DNA of 64,000 nt from Dichetophora obliterata (GCA_963920525.1 OY986437.1:60406330-60470329); one strand, 5' to 3'. Positions 1 to 11,893 are shown, counted from the first letter of the stretch. Notes: generated by a model from the letters alone, not told the origin. Translations and numbers: made by a program.

Positions 1-545
1 TACACATTTGGTCACTCTATTAAAGGTTAGAGTATGAGCTAAAATATTCTATGTTGCTTAATTCATTGTAATTTTTGATCATGTATGCAATTATATACAT
101 CGAATGAAAATTTATGGTCGCTGGTCGAGTCGGCTGAACATTGAGTTTATAATACAATAGGTATTTGTGCTGTTGTGATAATTGAAGTATTTTTCTTGGT
201 AAAAATATAATATTTCAAACAACAAATATTGAAATTTCCATGGATAAAGCGACGTTTTGTTTTGCTGGGTCATTTTACTTAGGGGTATATGCTCAAAGTT
301 TTTGAGTTATAACCATACAATTTTTATCCAATAGAAACTTCATAACACTGCTATAGTCAATAATGCCACAAACAAATGAGAAAGCAGCAGTTTTTTCATT
401 GACAATATTTTAAATAAAGTGGTGTAAAAATTTTAGTTTTACGCCGTTTAATATTAAATTCAATTTTTCATTACTTTGAGCAGTCGCAAACAGCGACTTA
501 TATCTCGCGAGATATATCTCAAGCAATTATGATTTTGTAACTTAA
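1..545. other. robo intron, no feature recognised
   Basis: AT-rich sequence with no coding similarity that I can see on either strand. It lies in the intron after the Ig5 exon at 2316-2398, as read on the minus strand. Confidence 0.5.
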
Positions 546-711
546 CCCTCTTGGGACGCACAGTACGCATGCGTACACATCCATCAAAAGTTCAAACATC
601 CCTAAAATCCCATGCATTTTTTTAATGAATTATGCTACTGAAAAGCACTTTAACTAATTCCAAAATGTTAAATTTCTATAACTTTATCACCTGAATTGCG
701 TCCCGAAAGGG
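546..711. mobile_element. piggyBac-type MITE (166 bp)
   Basis: Flanked on both sides by TTAA (542-545 and 712-715), the target duplication of piggyBac elements. The ends form a terminal inverted repeat: CCCTCTTGGGACGC on the left and GCGTCCCGAAAGGG on the right. The interior has no reading frame, so it would depend on a transposase made elsewhere. A 14-bp perfect palindrome, GTACGCATGCGTAC, lies just inside the left end at about 564-577. Superfamily is inferred from TTAA plus CCC/GGG ends only. Confidence 0.8.
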
Positions 712-797
712 TTAAACGCGGAAGTTTCAACATGTTTTTCATTATTCCGGATTTTAAAATCATTACAACGAGAAAGTTATATTCAAATTTTTATATA

Positions 798-1548
798 TGG
801 GCATTTCCGTAGCTACGCACGTGACAGTCGTACGACTTTAATGAGAAGAAAAACAAAGAAAAATTAAACTTACAGTTTTCTTATTATGATTTTTTTAATA
901 GTTTACTAAGCGCACTATACAAGGTGTAAAAGCTAAGAATTGTCAAAAGTTTGGCTCTCAAATAGAAGCCACAAAAATAATACGTTACGTGACATAAAAT
1001 AGAAGTGGTTTTTACCTGCATCAATATAAATGAAAAAATCTGCGAAGTGTGCACGTGCTTTTTGTGAAATGTTTTTTATATTATCTGGAATAACTTTGCT
1101 AAATATTTTTTTTTTATTTAATAGAAACTATAGTATGATAAGTTACGTGATATACGTTATGTGACAAATTTTTCCTTCAAAAAAGTGCCAATATTTTATA
1201 GTTTTATTTATTTAATTCAACTAGAAAAACATGCAAAGTGTAATTCTGAACCGTTACAATCGAAAACTGAAAAATTTAATTAAACTTTGTATTATACGAG
1301 TTTTTATTATAATTATAAAATTTCAACTTTTATTAAATTTTTTCAACTTACGTCATCATTTTTTAACTTTTGTTGCCATTCATCATGTTTGCTGCCATTT
1401 TTTTAAATTCAAGTTGAGATCAGCTCTCAGTACTCTCACAACATAAATTTAAACATTTTTTTCTCTTTTTACATTTTTTTAGGTTTAAACGAATTTGAAG
1501 TAACATTTAATTTTTCAGTCATAGAAGACCTTTTGGCGGAAATGCCCA
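798..1548. mobile_element. TA-flanked MITE with GGGCATTTCC ends
   Basis: TA dinucleotides flank a terminal inverted repeat (TGGGCATTTCCG at the left, CGGAAATGCCCA at the right). The interior is non-coding and AT-rich, with several scattered CGTGAC/ACGTGA-like motifs (for example near 818, 985 and 1143). A related sequence, with GTCGCGTGAG motifs and the end GGAAATGCCCGTA, lies at 31980-32397. The TA duplication suggests the Tc1/mariner group; there is no transposase to confirm it. Confidence 0.6.
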
Positions 1549-1551
1549 TAT

Positions 1552-1941
1552 GTAACTCTCGAATAACACCGGGTGTATCAGCTAGTATTTATATAAAAAC
1601 ACAATCTTCAAATGAAGCCAAAAACTGTGTTAATGCCCTTCTGCAACAAAGTCCTTGCTTTCCAGTAATAAAAATGCAAGTTTAACAGCAGCCAATTGCA
1701 ATAATTTGTGGCCAATTACAAAACTATATCTTTTTCAATGTCAGCCATATTCTTAATGCCTGCTTATGACTTGCACCACTAAACGACAGTGTTGCCATAT
1801 TATTATAACCAGCACACACACACAAATTACACTCATACAGACAATGATTATCATTTGTGTAACCAAACGACGGCGACAAGTATGCAATAAAATTTATTTG
1901 TGTGCTTAAATTAAGCTGCTGAAGCACAAAACTATAAAAGA

Positions 1942-1972
<31 letters not shown>

Positions 1973-2315
1973 AGAGTGAAGAAAAAATCACTTTTTACAA
2001 GCGACTCATTTCGGAAAAATACTACATTTACGAGCTGGTATAATGTCGTTAAAAGTACTACTCCTATTGTTATTGCTGGTGTTGCTGCTGCTTTACTTGC
2101 TGTTATACTGTTATTTTTATTTAAGAGACTTTTGAAATGTTGAACATAAAATATGCTGTGCACTCTTTTAGGCGCGTAGTGACAAACTCTCGGATTAACT
2201 TGTACAATTTGGCTTGGTTTCAATTTAATAAAGCAATAAAATGTTGAAGCATTTAAATTCAATTATGGCTACATATTTTTATGCAGCTGCAATTTGATTA
2301 AAACAATTTACGTAC
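1552..2315. other. robo intron, no gene recognised
   Basis: Intron sequence downstream (minus strand) of the Ig5 exon. It holds a (GA)n run and AT-rich sequence. The short reading frames here have no recognisable protein content. Confidence 0.5.
1946..1968. repeat. (GA)n microsatellite
   Basis: About 23 bp of uninterrupted AG dinucleotides. Confidence 0.95.
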
Positions 2316-2398
2316 CGTTAAAGTGGCCGACCAGGAGGTCTCGCCACTCTCCGAGGATGCGGTGCAGGTGTATAGCCCAGTATCGGTTTGTTGTAGAT
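2316..2398 (-). CDS. robo exon: C-terminal half of Ig5
   Basis: Coding exon of the axon-guidance receptor Roundabout, a cell-surface receptor for Slit. The minus strand reads acceptor ...ATCCTCAG, then 83 bp, then donor GTACGT. The exon enters in phase 1, completing an Asp with the previous exon, and leaves in phase 0. It encodes DLQQTDTGLYTCTASSESG and ends ...SWSATLT. The motif D-x-G-x-Y-x-C supplies the second cysteine of the Ig5 disulphide. It is separated from the preceding exon by the only short intron seen here (163 bp). No stop or damage is visible. The next exon, leading to the fibronectin repeats, lies left of the window. Confidence 0.92.
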
Positions 2399-2561
2399 CT
2401 GAGGATAATAAAAAAAAAAATAAAATTATTAAAAAAAGAATTGTTTGTATATTAACAAAGATTAACACACACAGTTCTATATAATAAAATACTCACATAT
2501 GCATATTTACAATGCTATACATATGTACATATCAATTTTTAAAATTTCACTACAAACTCAC

Positions 2562-2763
2562 CATCAATACGAAGCGAGCCACCCTGCACGATTGTATAAC
2601 GATTGCCACTCTGTAGCGCTGTTCCATCTTTGTACCATTTGACACGTGGTGTAGGGTTGCCAGATGCTCGGCATGGCAACATGGCAACGCTGCCTTTGGG
2701 TAGTGTTTGATTCGAGGGTCCTATTTGTATGATAGGTGGAGGTGTATCATCGACCGAGGTAAC
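2562..2763 (-). CDS. robo exon: N-terminal part of Ig5
   Basis: On the minus strand this begins after acceptor ...TTTTCCCAG and ends at donor GTGAGT. It is 202 bp, enters in phase 0 and leaves in phase 1. Residues run from VTSVDDTPPPIIQIGP through SVAMLPCRASGNPTPRVKWY to GGSLRID. The first Ig5 cysteine (LPC) and the packing tryptophan (KWY) are present. The string closely follows fly Robo1, where the Ig4-Ig5 linker has the same proline-rich PPPIIQIGP; Robo1 is therefore favoured over Robo2 or Robo3, from memory of the Drosophila protein. Frame and splice phases agree with both neighbouring exons. Confidence 0.93.
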
Positions 2764-3344
2764 CTGGGAAAACGTTTTTTTTTAGTATATATTTGTATAG
2801 ATAAGTTGAAAAGTTTCATAAAAAAGCTCAGGAAAAACTTGTTAAGCAAATGCTTTTGAATATACACATGTACACTAGCTAACATTGGTTTATTCTTTTA
2901 TTCTTTTTCAAAGGCGTTAAACTGAAAATGATATTTTATCAAAGTTTAAATATAAAAAAGCGAAAAGACTACAAGGCAATCTGTGTACCAAAAAAGATAT
3001 AGCGCAGTAATAATAAAAAAATTATTGGATTTCAATTTGAAAATGAAATTTCTTTACTATTGGATTAATTGGCAAGCAAGATATGATGTAGCATTGGTTT
3101 TTGAAGTGAAACTTCTTATGGCTGAGGTTTTAAGACCAGACTATTCACTGTGAGTATAAAAGTTATATACTCAATTGGACGATGAAATTTAGACTTTGGC
3201 CAAATGGTTTAACCACAAATAAGAGTGACAGGCCTTTCAAGCTAAACGTGTGAATGAAATGGACTTATTTTTAGATATACTCTTTGATGCTATTGTTTTC
3301 GTTTGTTTTTTAAACTTATATAAAAGGAATTTTAATAAAATTAT
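2764..3344. other. robo intron, nothing recognised
   Basis: Upstream flank of the Ig5 exon; AT-rich, no convincing reading frame or repeat. Confidence 0.45.
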
Positions 3345-3690
3345 TTCCGATAATTGATTGTGATATATTCTTTTGAATTTTACAAGAATTTTAATTGTGA
3401 ACTATTTATTAAGATCAAGTAAGTTCTGAAGAGGGCAACAACAACTCTGTGTAAAGTCAATCACACAGCAGACTAGACAGATTATTTCGCAAAAGAATTG
3501 CTAACAAATTAGAGACAATTGTAACAGGCAAAACCCCTGTTAAAGTTTTGGGCTGATCTAAAAGATACTTACTGCTTTATAGTCGTATGATAAAATGGCT
3601 TATGAGAAAATAAATTCTTGCGATCTCAACAAAGGAATTTTTCCGAACAGGCGTCAAATCATATAAGACTTACTGCTTTATTTTGTATAT
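3345..3690 (+). repeat. foldback repeat family alpha, left arm
   Basis: This stretch is repeated, in inverted orientation, at about 8160-8500. Shared blocks include a tract ending in GATCAAGTAA, then GTCAATCACACAGCA, then GATACTTACTGCTTTA and GTGTCAAATCATATAA-like sequence. A partial direct copy lies at 4575-4725 and a partial inverted copy at 35580-35770. The two arms bracket a LINE fragment, another family member and a whole LINE. This looks like a foldback DNA element with long inverted repeats; the superfamily is unknown. Confidence 0.65.
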
Positions 3691-3726
3691 CGAAAACGCA
3701 AACGAATGACAAGTAAGACACGAGAA

Positions 3727-4394
3727 CGGTAGAGAACTGTAAACTGGCACTAAACAGTATCCGCAATACCCACAATGTCACCCTCTGCTGGGTTCCCGGT
3801 CATAGCAATATCGAAGGGAACGACGCAGTGGATGCACTGGCTAGGAGTGGAGTAACCGCAAGTACAAATAGAGCTAATACACATGTGTACATTCCAATAG
3901 GCGTAGTCAAAAGGAGCATAGACCTTAAAGCCAGAGATATTGCTAAAACTAATTGGGCCTCCAGAGGTGACTGCAACATATCTCGAAGGCTCTGGCCGGA
4001 GCTAAATGAAAAGAGAACCGAAAGCCTTCTGCTTTTGGCCAAATGAGAAATCCGGATTCTTTTTGGAGATCTTACAGGTCATTGCTCCATTGGGGTAATG
4101 GCCAATAGAATGAACATAACAGCCCCAGACTTCTTCCGGAACTGCAAGGATCCGGAAGAAACAAAAATGCGAATGTCCAAGACTACAGAACCGTCGACTC
4201 CGATATATGGGGAACAGATTTTTCAAAGACCTGGAAGATTTAGCGAACACACCACTGCTAGACATATGGAGGTTCATAAAAAGCACGGGCTGGTTTGAAG
4301 AATAATCGATAATGGCTAACATGGTACCACAAAAAAATAAAAAGGGACTCGCAGTGGACCTATAGGCCCCCGCGGAATAGGACCTAACCTAACC
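3727..4394 (+). mobile_element. 5'-truncated LINE, RNase H and 3' end (I/LOA-like)
   Basis: A 668-bp retrotransposon fragment flanked by the 13-bp direct repeat TAAGACACGAGAA (3714-3726 and 4395-4407), which is a target-site duplication. The plus strand reads the end of an RNase H domain (WVPGHSNIEGNDAVDALARS at about 3783-3846), then a C-terminal region with a degraded Cys motif (FFRNCKDPEE). Stops near 4045 and frameshifts break the frame. The 3' end is CCTAACCTAACCTAA, the same kind of tail as the LINE ending at 22537. Domain order places it with LINEs that carry RNase H after reverse transcriptase (I, R1, LOA groups). Confidence 0.8.
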
Positions 4395-4439
4395 TAAGAC
4401 ACGAGAAGCAATACTATTTCTGGTGTCTTGCTTGTCTAC

Positions 4440-4730
4440 AAAGTCTTGCTTAGACGGTTAAATAGTGGGTTGGTCACAGCTTAATCACTCTATAATACTG
4501 AAGATGGGAGTTTAGCCGCTTCCGAAATAGTCTCTCTAGTTTGCTGTGTGATTGAAGTATAATTATTTTTGATTATTAATTCTTATCTTTTCTTTGAAAT
4601 TTAACATGATATTAATTGTGAGCTATTTAGATCAAGTTTGAAGAAGGCAATAACAACAGCAACTCTGTGTAGAGTCAATCACACAGCCGACTAGAGAGCC
4701 TGTTTCGGAAATTGCTACATTTTTTCTTCA
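4440..4730. repeat. foldback repeat family alpha, short member
   Basis: An internal inverted repeat pairs TTCCGAAATAGTCTCTCTAG (about 4525) with its complement-like partner near 4680-4715, both next to the motif GTGTGATTGA / TCAATCACAC. The part from 4575 is a direct copy of 3345-3500. The left part (GGTTGGTCACAGCTTAATCA) matches 35615-35640. Confidence 0.6.
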
Positions 4731-5184
4731 TTAGTATTGAGTTACCTGACGCTAAGCCACTGAAAATTTTTTTTTGATTTTTTGGAGTAAATGGTCTTTA
4801 TATGATATGAAAACATATTCAATGCCTAAATTTTTATATTTTCATGATCTTCAAGGATTTTCAAGCAACGAAAGTTTGTACTGAAAATATTTTTTTTGCA
4901 TCAAATGTTGTCAAATCATTTGAGATTTTAAAATATATTATTTTTTAAGTTAAAATGTGTCAACTTCACTTAAATTGCGCTATTAGTATTTTAGTATATG
5001 AAAAAAAACGAACTTCTACGATTCATTTTAAAAAAACTTAAATGTGACGCAAGAATTTCGTGAAAATTTAAGAAACGATAAAGTTAACAGCTAAACAATA
5101 TGAAAGGCAAACATAAACAATAACCTGCGCAATCGATAAATGTAAAATCGATAAACATTCGTGTCGTTTACATTCGTGTCGTTT
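4731..5184. other. intron, nothing recognised
   Basis: AT-rich sequence between the foldback repeat and the LINE. No reading frame or repeat that I can identify. Confidence 0.4.
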
Positions 5185-8115
5185 ATATTCCTCCCGGCTC
5201 AAGTAAAAACAACATACAACGAGCTATGTGAAACACTGACCACCTTTACCTCCTCCCTAAAAGAGGAAGATAAAGTAGTTATTCTTGGTGACTTCAATCG
5301 CCCAAATAAATCTTTTGTCACCGACGAAAACGACAACTTTCTTCTTCCTGTAAATCTTTCTAATGCCATAGACTTCAACTTACTTAGCACCTTTTATGGC
5401 AGTGACTTGCAGCAAGTCTCTTCTGTACAAAATCAGAATGGCAGATGGTTGGACCTAATTTTTACTAACTCGTATGAAGAAGTGAAGGTTATTCCATGCA
5501 TGGGAGCAGAAAATTTATTAACCAACACTGTTCATCATACAACCTTTAAAGTTGTTTTCTCTGCTAATGACATCAACTTTACCCAGTCTTATAATAACAC
5601 CATTGCGTACGATTACCTCAACGCCGATTATGAAAGAATAAAATGTTATCTAAGTTCTCTAAATTGGAATCATATTCTATTCAATTAGATTTAGACAGTG
5701 CTGTCTCTATATTTTATCAGCACATTTTTACCGCTATCGAAAGTTATGTGCCAATAATAAAGAAAAAGAATAAGCTCACAGAACCATGGCTAGACAACAA
5801 TCTCAGATTTTTGAGGAATCAAAGAAATAAAATCTACAAACTTCTCAAAAACACTGATAATATAAGCGATGAACTGAAGCTTAGATATGACGAGCTATCA
5901 AGAGAGTTCTCTATCAAGTCAGAAGAAGCGTACAAGTTGTACACGAACATCATCGGAGAAAAAATTGTCCAAGAGCCGAGAAAATTCTTTGACTTTGTTA
6001 ACATGAAGCGCAAATCTAGTGGCTATCCATCGTCTATGTTTAAAGGTAATGTCACTTCGTCCAATTCTCTTGAAATAAGCAACTTGTATGCCGATCACTT
6101 TAAGGAGGTCTTTTGTCTTCCTTCCACCTTATCTGAAAATTCTCCTAGCTCAACTATTATAGTTGATAGTTTATATTTAACCCAGGAAGAGATTTCTAAT
6201 GCAATAAAAGAACTGGATATATTAAAGGTACCAGGACCAGACTTAATACCTACAAGCTTTTTGGTGCGATGTTTAGACCAACTGCTATTGCCATTACACA
6301 TAATCTTTAACGAATCACTGGTTTGTGGGACATTTCCTTCATATTGGAAATCATCCCATCTTACGCCAATTTACAAGAATGGTGATAAAAGATCAGTTGA
6401 AAATTATAGAGGCATAGCAATCTTGTCAGCCAAAACTTTTTGAAAAACTTATTTGTGAAAAGCTAACAAGTTTCATTAACCCACGTCTAAATGAGCAGCA
6501 ACACGGGTTCCGAAAAGGGCGATCTACCACCACTAATTTCATGATTATGGTATCAGATGTTTTAGTCAAAATGGAAAAAGGGCACCAAATAGATGCTGTT
6601 TATACTGATTTCAGTAAAGCTTTTGATCGAGTTGATCACAACATTCTTATAAATAAATTAGAAAAATTTGTTGTTGCGGGGTCCAAACTAAGTTGGCTAA
6701 AATCATATTTAAACGGCAGATCCCAGTTTGTTAAATTCCAGGGAGTTCTATCGAAAAAATTGCAGTCTCCTCGGGAGTTCCACAAGGTAGTCATCTTGGT
6801 CCTCTTCTTTTCAACATATTCATATCCGATCTGTCAGAAGTTCTTAACGATATCCCACATCTTATGTATGCAGATTATTTAAATATGTGCTATTCAATTC
6901 AATCAGATGTAGATGTAAATTTTTTGCAATCAAAATTGTTGTCTCTTGAGCAATGGTGTTTTCAAAATAAACTACATCTTAATGTCAATAAATGCAATGT
7001 TATTAGCTTTTCTCGTAAAAACAACGTAACATTACATACCTACCACCTCAATAGTATCGAACTAAAAAGGGTCAACCATATAGTGGATCTTGGAGTTGTC
7101 TTAGATTGCAAGATGCGCTTTAATCTGCACTATGATAAAATTGTGTCCAGGGCCAGCAAACAGCTCGGTTTTATAAAAAGACGTGCAAATGAATTCAAGA
7201 ATATATGGGTCACTACATCCTTGTACCGTGCATTAGTGCGCCCAATACTTGAATATGCATGCATAATTTGGAATCCATCTTTCGATTCCCATAGAGAAAG
7301 AATTGAGTCTATTCAAAAGCAGTTCTTACTATACGCGCTTAGAGATATGTACAACCCCCATGATTATTGTAGCCTTCCATCATATGAACATAGACTCAGC
7401 CTTTTAAATTTGATGCCACTATCAACAAGAAGATCGTTATTGGGCTCATGTTTCACATTTGATGTAATTAATGGTGCTATTCACAGCGAATATATTTCTA
7501 ATATGATTTCCTTTGACGATCCAATTAGGCGCACTAGGCATACTCGATTGTTAACAGAATATCAGCACCAAACTACATATGCAAATAATGAACCCATCAA
7601 TCGTTGTTGCAGAGAATTTAATAATATCTCTATATACTACTCACCTTCTATGTCCAAATCCTCTTTCAAGCAAACCCTATATAAATCACTCAGTAATCAC
7701 AATTAACCCAGGCCTCAGATAAACTACATACATGTATGGATTTATATGTATAAGCATTTCGTTTAATAAATCAAAATTCTTTAACATCCCTCTCCAAATC
7801 TCCCATTTACGTCCTTTTGTCCTTATAGTCTTTAAGAATAATATATATACATCGTATTTTAAGTGTGTATATAGTCTCTCTTGTTTTCCTCCTCTTCTCT
7901 TAGTTTTGACATGGTTTTTGAAATCATGTCAATCCGGTGGGCGGAGTATGCCCACTAAGAGCACCAAATAAAAAATAAAATAAAAACAAGGAAAGGGGAG
8001 AAGAAAAACAAAAAACTTAGGAATCTAAACTTAGTAATAAGTAAACAAAACCTGTTAGAATAAGTTAGAATAAGTAAATTGCATTGCCTTGTTTGGCCAA
8101 TAAATAAATAAATAG
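5185..8115 (+). mobile_element. Jockey-like LINE, 5'-truncated and decayed
   Basis: Non-LTR retrotransposon remnant. It starts inside the endonuclease domain (VYIPPGSS, then EEDKVVILGDFNRP near 5260-5310, the GDFN active-site block). Reverse transcriptase follows: LKVPGPDLIPTSFLVRC (about 6225), WKSSHLTPIYKNGDKR (about 6350), QHGFRKGRSTT (about 6500) and DAVYTDFSKAFDRVDH (about 6595). The catalytic YADD box reads YADY (about 6866), losing an essential aspartate. At least three frameshifts separate the blocks, near 5207, 5680 and 6430. The thumb region runs to 7706. The 3' end carries a (AAATAA)-type tail after TTGGCCAATAAATAA. A second, inverted copy of the same family lies at 8525-12300. Clade assignment is by general look only. 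Confidence 0.85.
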
Positions 8116-8159
8116 CAGTGAAGATATTTAGACTAAAAGTTACCCGCACAATTGATGCA

Positions 8160-8500
8160 TCACGGTCTGAAAGGGTTATATGATTTGACACCTGTTTGAA
8201 TAAAATTCTAGGAAGTGTATTTTCTCATTGGCCTGCTTTTTATTATACGACAATTAAAGCAGTAAGTATTTTAGATCAAGCCTAAGGCTCTACCAGGAAT
8301 TGTTTGTCTGTTCCAGTTGCTTATTATTTATTTCGCTATTCATTTGGGCTCGATGAGTTTGCTGAAGAGCACTATAGCATTAAATAGGCTGTCTAGTATG
8401 CTGTGTGATTGACTCTATACAGAGTGGTTTTTGTTGTTGTTGCCTTCTTCAAAATTACTTGATCTAAATAGCTCACAATTAGTATCTATCTTTCACACAG
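8160..8500 (-). repeat. foldback repeat family alpha, right arm
   Basis: Inverted partner of 3345-3690. On the minus strand it reads GATCAAGTAA, then GTCAATCACACAGCA, then ATACTTACTGCTTTAATTGT and GTGTCAAATCATATAA in the same order as the left arm. It sits between the two LINE copies and truncates the one on the right. Confidence 0.65.
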
Positions 8501-8879
8501 ATAGGTATTGTGCTATTGCAGTAAAGCACCAGAAATTCAAAATTTTTCTAGTTTTATAGTTAAGATTTCGTGTTCAACACACTCAGAGGCTTTACTGAAA
8601 TCGGTATAGACTGCATCTATCTGATGTCCATTTTCCATTTTAGTAAGAACATCTTTCTTTACGGAATTCATGTTGTTGTTCATTTGAACGTTGATTAGTT
8701 AGGTCTCTAAGTTTGACACATATAACTTTATCGAAAAGTTTGAGAATAGCCGACAATTAAGCAATACCCATATAAATTGGCGTAAGATGAGAAGTTTTCC
8801 AAAATGATGGATAAAACACCTGTTTTCACGGACTTGTTAAAAACTATTTTTAAGGGCGTAACTAATTGGTCTAAGCATG

Positions 8880-9815
8880 AAACCCGCCAGAGGACCTTCG
8901 GGGAATCTGCCTATCCAATGCCATGAATAAAAGGTGATGGTTGCTTATTGGGTGGACAATTTATGGGCATTGATGAATTCATCTCAAAATGAGTTCATTC
9001 TTGAGGCACGGCTCTGGAATGCTTATCTGATTTCCGTAAAATAAAAAGGTTTACCTTGAGCTTTGGTTGTTGGTACCAAATCTTGGAGAAAGCATGGTTG
9101 TGGTATTAAGTTATCATAACATTGTTATTGTAATATGCTTTCGATGGACGATCAATCCAATATAACTTGAAGAGCGGGGGCAGTCATCCATCAATGATGA
9201 GGAGATCTGATCTATCGTTGTTCTGCAGACCTTTGTTTTAGAATTAGGGTTCTTTGTAAGAGGCATATAATCCTTGAACCGAGTATAAGCCAATTGGTAT
9301 ACTACGGCACACGCTTCCTAGTTTTCCCAAAGAGGCTTCTAAGAAGCCTTAATTAAGCTAACAAAGTTTCGTAATTAGGATTATGGTTCTCTCGGTATTA
9401 AATACCGGGAAACCAATGGTTATTTTAACCTAGTCATGTACAATTCTAGCGACTGAAGGTGTCACAGTCAAATATAGTGTTTCTAAGAACTTTTGGTCTG
9501 TAGACGGGATGTTGAAAAGCCTTGTCTGATGGAACCTTGAGTCCGGGCATTAACTGTCGTAGGCTGGTCCTTCGGAGTTCATAAGCTCTGACTGTGGTTA
9601 GACCAGGAAGGTCGGTGTGAGTAACACTTGAGTCGAACTCGGGTTGGTAATTCCCTGAAATTACTAAGAGAATGATGGTAGATAAATTATCGTTTTTTTC
9701 AAACAGTAAATGTGAGGAAGGTAAGCAACTACCGGATCAATATATCGTTACCTTTGGAATTTGAGAACAGGCGACGGGGAAACCTAACAGTCTTTGTTGT
9801 GTCCACAAATGATTG
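8880..9815. repeat. unclassified repeat X, copy A (partial)
   Basis: About 0.93 kb that aligns along its length, at roughly 80-85 percent by eye, with 19577-20520. It starts AAACCCGCCAGAGGACCTTC, identical in both copies. No reading frame is shared. Both copies keep short hairpins: CCGAGTATA pairing with TATACTACGG at 9279-9307 differs from copy B by compensatory changes. It is inserted in the decayed LINE at 8525-12300; the right boundary is approximate and no target duplication is clear here. Identity unknown. Confidence 0.7.
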
Positions 9816-11072
9816 GGTCGAGACAAAGATATTTGAGACACTAAATTCCTAGTGCTATATAATAATGCTTATTTTAATTAAGTATAAAACTGTTTATATT
9901 TTATCTCTTAAATTAAAATAATGGAAAACATCTAAATAAGTTTATATAGCTGCATTAAATATTATATCTAAGCTTACTAAGACTAGTAGTAATATTGAGG
10001 AAACGAAGATATAGTTTGGTTATAGGTTGAAGGTTAACAAAAGACCTCTTTGCAGTGATCTACAAATCTCCTGCGGGATGGAAGAAGTAACATTTCCTTT
10101 AAACATGGATGTCGGGTAGCCAGTAAATCGTTAAGCGTTTACAAAGTTGAAGGATTTTTAGGATCTGTATTTATTCTTTCTTCAATTAAGTTGTTAAAAA
10201 ATTAAAAGCTTCTTCAGACTTGACCTTTATACCGTTCTTCATATCTTGTCTTTACCTCATTACAGACAATGTCGGCGCTTTAAATGACCCTATAAAGTTT
10301 ATTTCTCTGATTTCTCAATTGTCTGAGGTTTGAATCGAGCCACGGCTCTAATAGTTCATTTTTGATTTCTTTATTTTTGGAAGATGAATATCGAGTAAAT
10401 GAAAGGCACTCTGATAGAAAAATGTGACAGCATCGTCCAATTCAAAGGTCGAAAGGTGGTTTCAATTCAAGGAATTCAACTCATTCCGTACGTTATTGTA
10501 ATCAGCATTAAAGCAATAATATACAATAGAGTTATTAAGGATTGCGAAAAAGTTAGATGGGTTGAGTGTATTAGATAATAAGTGCTCAGCATCACACGTT
10601 AGAACGACTTGTACTTCGTCACTGGAGTTAGTAAGAATTAAAGCTAAATACCGCTCTTTCTGGTTTGGAATTGGAGCTATTTGCTGATAGTCGTTCTTAT
10701 AAAAAGTAATAAGTAAGTTAAAGTCGAACGCATTGGATAGATTCATTGGAAGCAGATGGTTGTCATTATCGTGGATGATTTAAGAAATACTATTGGGACA
10801 ATTAAAGTAACCAAAAATAATAACCTTATCTTCTTCGTTTAAAGTGGCCGTTATTGATGTTTTAATTTCACATAAATCATTGTGCGAACTTTCAGTGAAA
10901 TTAGAAGGAATGTAGATAACACCAATGCATATATAAAAATGTTTGTCTAGATTTATATTTATTATTCGGTGCTCAAAGAGTTTATAGGAGATGGTTTGAA
11001 ACAGCTTACTAGATAAGATGTTGTGTGCAGCAATCAAAACACCTCCTTCACGAGAAAGACCTGTGTTTATAT

Positions 11073-11893
11073 CAAAGTCGCCTAAGTCCATCGATTCAAA
11101 ATGTTCGATTTTTTTGCTCAACGGATAAATGTTTAAAAAATAAATATTAAAAAATAAAGGAAATTATCGGTATTGTCCTTTATTTGGTAAAAAAATAAGA
11201 AAACAAAGATAACGTTTTTTCAAAATTACCTAAGTCCCTGTAAGCGTACAAATCAAAAATGCCTAAGTCCCTTTCAGCCAATCATTTGGCGTTATTTTCT
11301 GGTAAGATTTAAAAACAAACTAAGTTCATCAGATTCTTCATGATAATCGCGTGATAAATGGCACAAATCAAAAATGTTTTAATGAAAGAATAGTCAGAAA
11401 AGTATAGAGTGGTATAATAAATCTAAGAAAATCTCAGTTCTATTTTTTTTTATAGGTAAATATAAACACAAGCACACAAAAACTTAATTGATTTCCATAT
11501 ACTTTTTTGTTGCTGAAGGACTAAAAAATACTTTTGGAGGCTCTTGGAGGGATAGACCAGACCTTAAATTTTATAAGGATTCTATATCACACCACTGAAA
11601 TCCTGCATGCCCCTTTCTAGCTTGATAAATCGTAATCTCAATTTTTTCAAAATAACATAAATCCAATGGATATTTTTTCAAAATTGACTAAGTCTGGATC
11701 TACATATCATAGGCACCGAAGTCCAACACTTAATCTGATATATTAAAGTCCATGATGGTTTTCTTTTATGAATCTTCTGTGTTATGTTTTACACCGATAT
11801 GTTGAAACTAATTTAACAATTTTTCAGCAAAAAAATTCTGCGAATTTGGAGAAATGTAAAAACCTTAATGTCCCAAAAACTTAGGCGACTTTG
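11073..11893. mobile_element. MITE with CAAAGTCGCCTAAGT ends
   Basis: A 15-bp perfect terminal inverted repeat: CAAAGTCGCCTAAGT at 11073-11087 and its complement ACTTAGGCGACTTTG at 11879-11893. It splits the endonuclease domain of the LINE copy around it. CTAAGTCC-like motifs recur inside (near 11083, 11229, 11269, 11685 and 11728), resembling subterminal binding sites. No transposase is present; the superfamily is not assignable. Confidence 0.7.

Noticed and set aside
1..2315. Robo fibronectin-repeat exons
   Set aside because: No matching coding sequence left of the Ig5 exon within the window; presumably further left.
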